The translations under genes were made by a program, and so were the position numbers. A DNA stretch of 64,000 bases from Hyaloraphidium curvatum (Eukaryota > Monoblepharomycota > Hyaloraphidiomycetes > Hyaloraphidiales > Hyaloraphidiaceae): positions 62,001 to 126,000 of the forward strand of contig JAIVFI010000037.1 of assembly GCA_025558095.1 (NCBI GenBank), in the 5' to 3' direction. The stretch's first letter is position 1; every line of letters begins with the position of its first letter. Below are positions 63,401 to 64,000 of the stretch, in pieces. A model generated the notes under the pieces. The model saw nothing but the letters and a program-made list of their open reading frames with translations. It was not told the origin of the DNA and ran no database searches.

Positions 63401-64000
63401 GGGGCCGTGGGACCACACTTCGAGCGTCCCGTTGTCAGACACCACGTTGATTGCCTCGATGCGGACCTTGGTGTATCCCGCGGTGTCCTTGCCGATGGAG
63501 ACGGTCGTGTCCCGGGGAAAGACTACGTTGACCGCGGTCAGGTTCAGCTCGGTGATCTGCGAGAGCTCGACGCCCTTGGCGGCCCCGCGCACGAAATCGG
63601 CGAGGTGCGACATGTCGAGGTCGACAAAGGCCAGGGCGAGGCGGACGTCCGTGATGTCGGGGACGATCGCTGCGGTCTCGGTTGCGGCCAGGACGCCGGC
63701 GGCCAGCTTGGGGCACTTGCTTGCCGCGAGCAACGAAGGCCGGCGGATCGAGAGCGGGTCGGGGTCCGACTGCATTGCTGCCGACTGCGTGCCGAGCCAA
63801 CCGTCGATGCGGCAGTCGTACTCCACGCGCCAGAACTTGGAGGTATCAGGGCACGAGTCCCCGAAGAGGGCGACTGCGTCGACGGCCGGCACACAGCTCT
63901 GCTGCCCGTCGCAGAGCCTAGCGACGTGGGCCGCCAAGGCCGCGCGGATTGCGGGGCTGTACCCGCATTCATCGTCGGCACCGTTTCCGAGCACGGGACA
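60425..64000 (-). CDS. large SUEL-lectin-type surface protein, 5' end beyond window
   Basis: Partial. Exons 60425..61016, 61075..61673 and 61735..about 63200 are firm, and the first (to 64000) is cut by the window. The junction near 63180-63260 is unsettled (34- or 82-bp intron). The visible N-terminal part looks like the end of a SUEL/rhamnose-binding lectin domain: LCDGQQSCVPAVDAVALFGD followed by CPDTSKFWRVEYDC. Next come ~250 residues of beta-rich sequence, a second Cys-containing region (SVPNCSTVNETTYAPLCF), and two long Ala-rich helical segments (HEAAAAALEGGLAAMDAEIA; ANIALLGANNDVVSAAARLQ) with a hydrophobic MTVVSFFTDAVAMIAGGVYG between them. A beta-rich C-terminus ends with Cys pairs. 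Many N-glycosylation sequons suggest a secreted or cell-surface protein. Function unknown. Confidence 0.65.

Noticed and set aside
1-64000. tRNA, rRNA, transposon or viral genes
   Set aside because: I looked for cloverleaf-like B-boxes, rRNA cores, reverse transcriptase or integrase motifs and terminal repeats and saw none that I could support.

Overview
This window is nuclear DNA of a GC-rich eukaryote, most likely an early-diverging (zoosporic, chytrid-like) fungus. Almost every gene carries short GT-AG introns of about 48-62 bp, usually with a GTGGGT or GTGCGT donor. The gene set mixes fungal markers with a flagellar gene. Fungal markers are a Crh/GH16-type cell-wall glucanosyltransferase, a Mep-type ammonium transporter with Glu in place of the first twin-His residue, a fungal-type amino-acid/GABA permease, a fungal-type protoglobin, an RGS protein and a D-amino-acid oxidase. 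The flagellar gene is an ortholog of the axonemal ruler protein CCDC39. I built exon models by hand from reading-frame continuity, splice sites and family consensus. Most sum to whole codon numbers.

Layout. 0-10 kb: zinc-finger/cyclin-like gene (-), nine-exon Baeyer-Villiger monooxygenase (-), divergent CCDC39 (+), an unidentified spliced gene (-). 10-17 kb: APH/ACAD10-type phosphotransferase, a possible Med25 ACID-like protein, a small ORF, an asteroid/PIN-like nuclease-fold protein and an ammonium transporter (all +). 17-27 kb: two paralogous atypical kinases flank a VOC protein, a MYND protein, a messy minus-strand locus with an orphan kinase tail, a metal-dependent amidohydrolase and the GH16 enzyme. 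27-36 kb: secreted EGF/PAN-like protein, broken MYND-family copy, receptor-like kinase with an RCC1-type ectodomain, the longer MYND-family copy (frameshifted), a p24 cargo receptor and another MYND protein. 36-40 kb: D-amino-acid oxidase, tail-anchored protoglobin, RGS protein. 40-51 kb (-): twelve-exon MRP/ABCC transporter, a tandem-repeat protein, a small coiled-coil protein and an LEA-like repeat protein. 51-64 kb: PLOD-like glycosyltransferase, SRPBCC protein, amino-acid permease and SLC35F/THI74-like transporter (-), ribosomal protein eS7 (+), and a large SUEL-lectin-type surface protein (-) that runs off the right edge.

There is no operon-like logic. Themes are nitrogen use (ammonium transporter, amino-acid permease, D-amino-acid oxidase), cell-surface signalling (receptor-like kinase, RGS, MYND and kinase families) and wall/surface proteins. 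The most unusual items are an ABC-transporter intron that is a tandem copy of the next exon, the receptor-like kinase nested between duplicated MYND-family copies, and the tail-anchored protoglobin.
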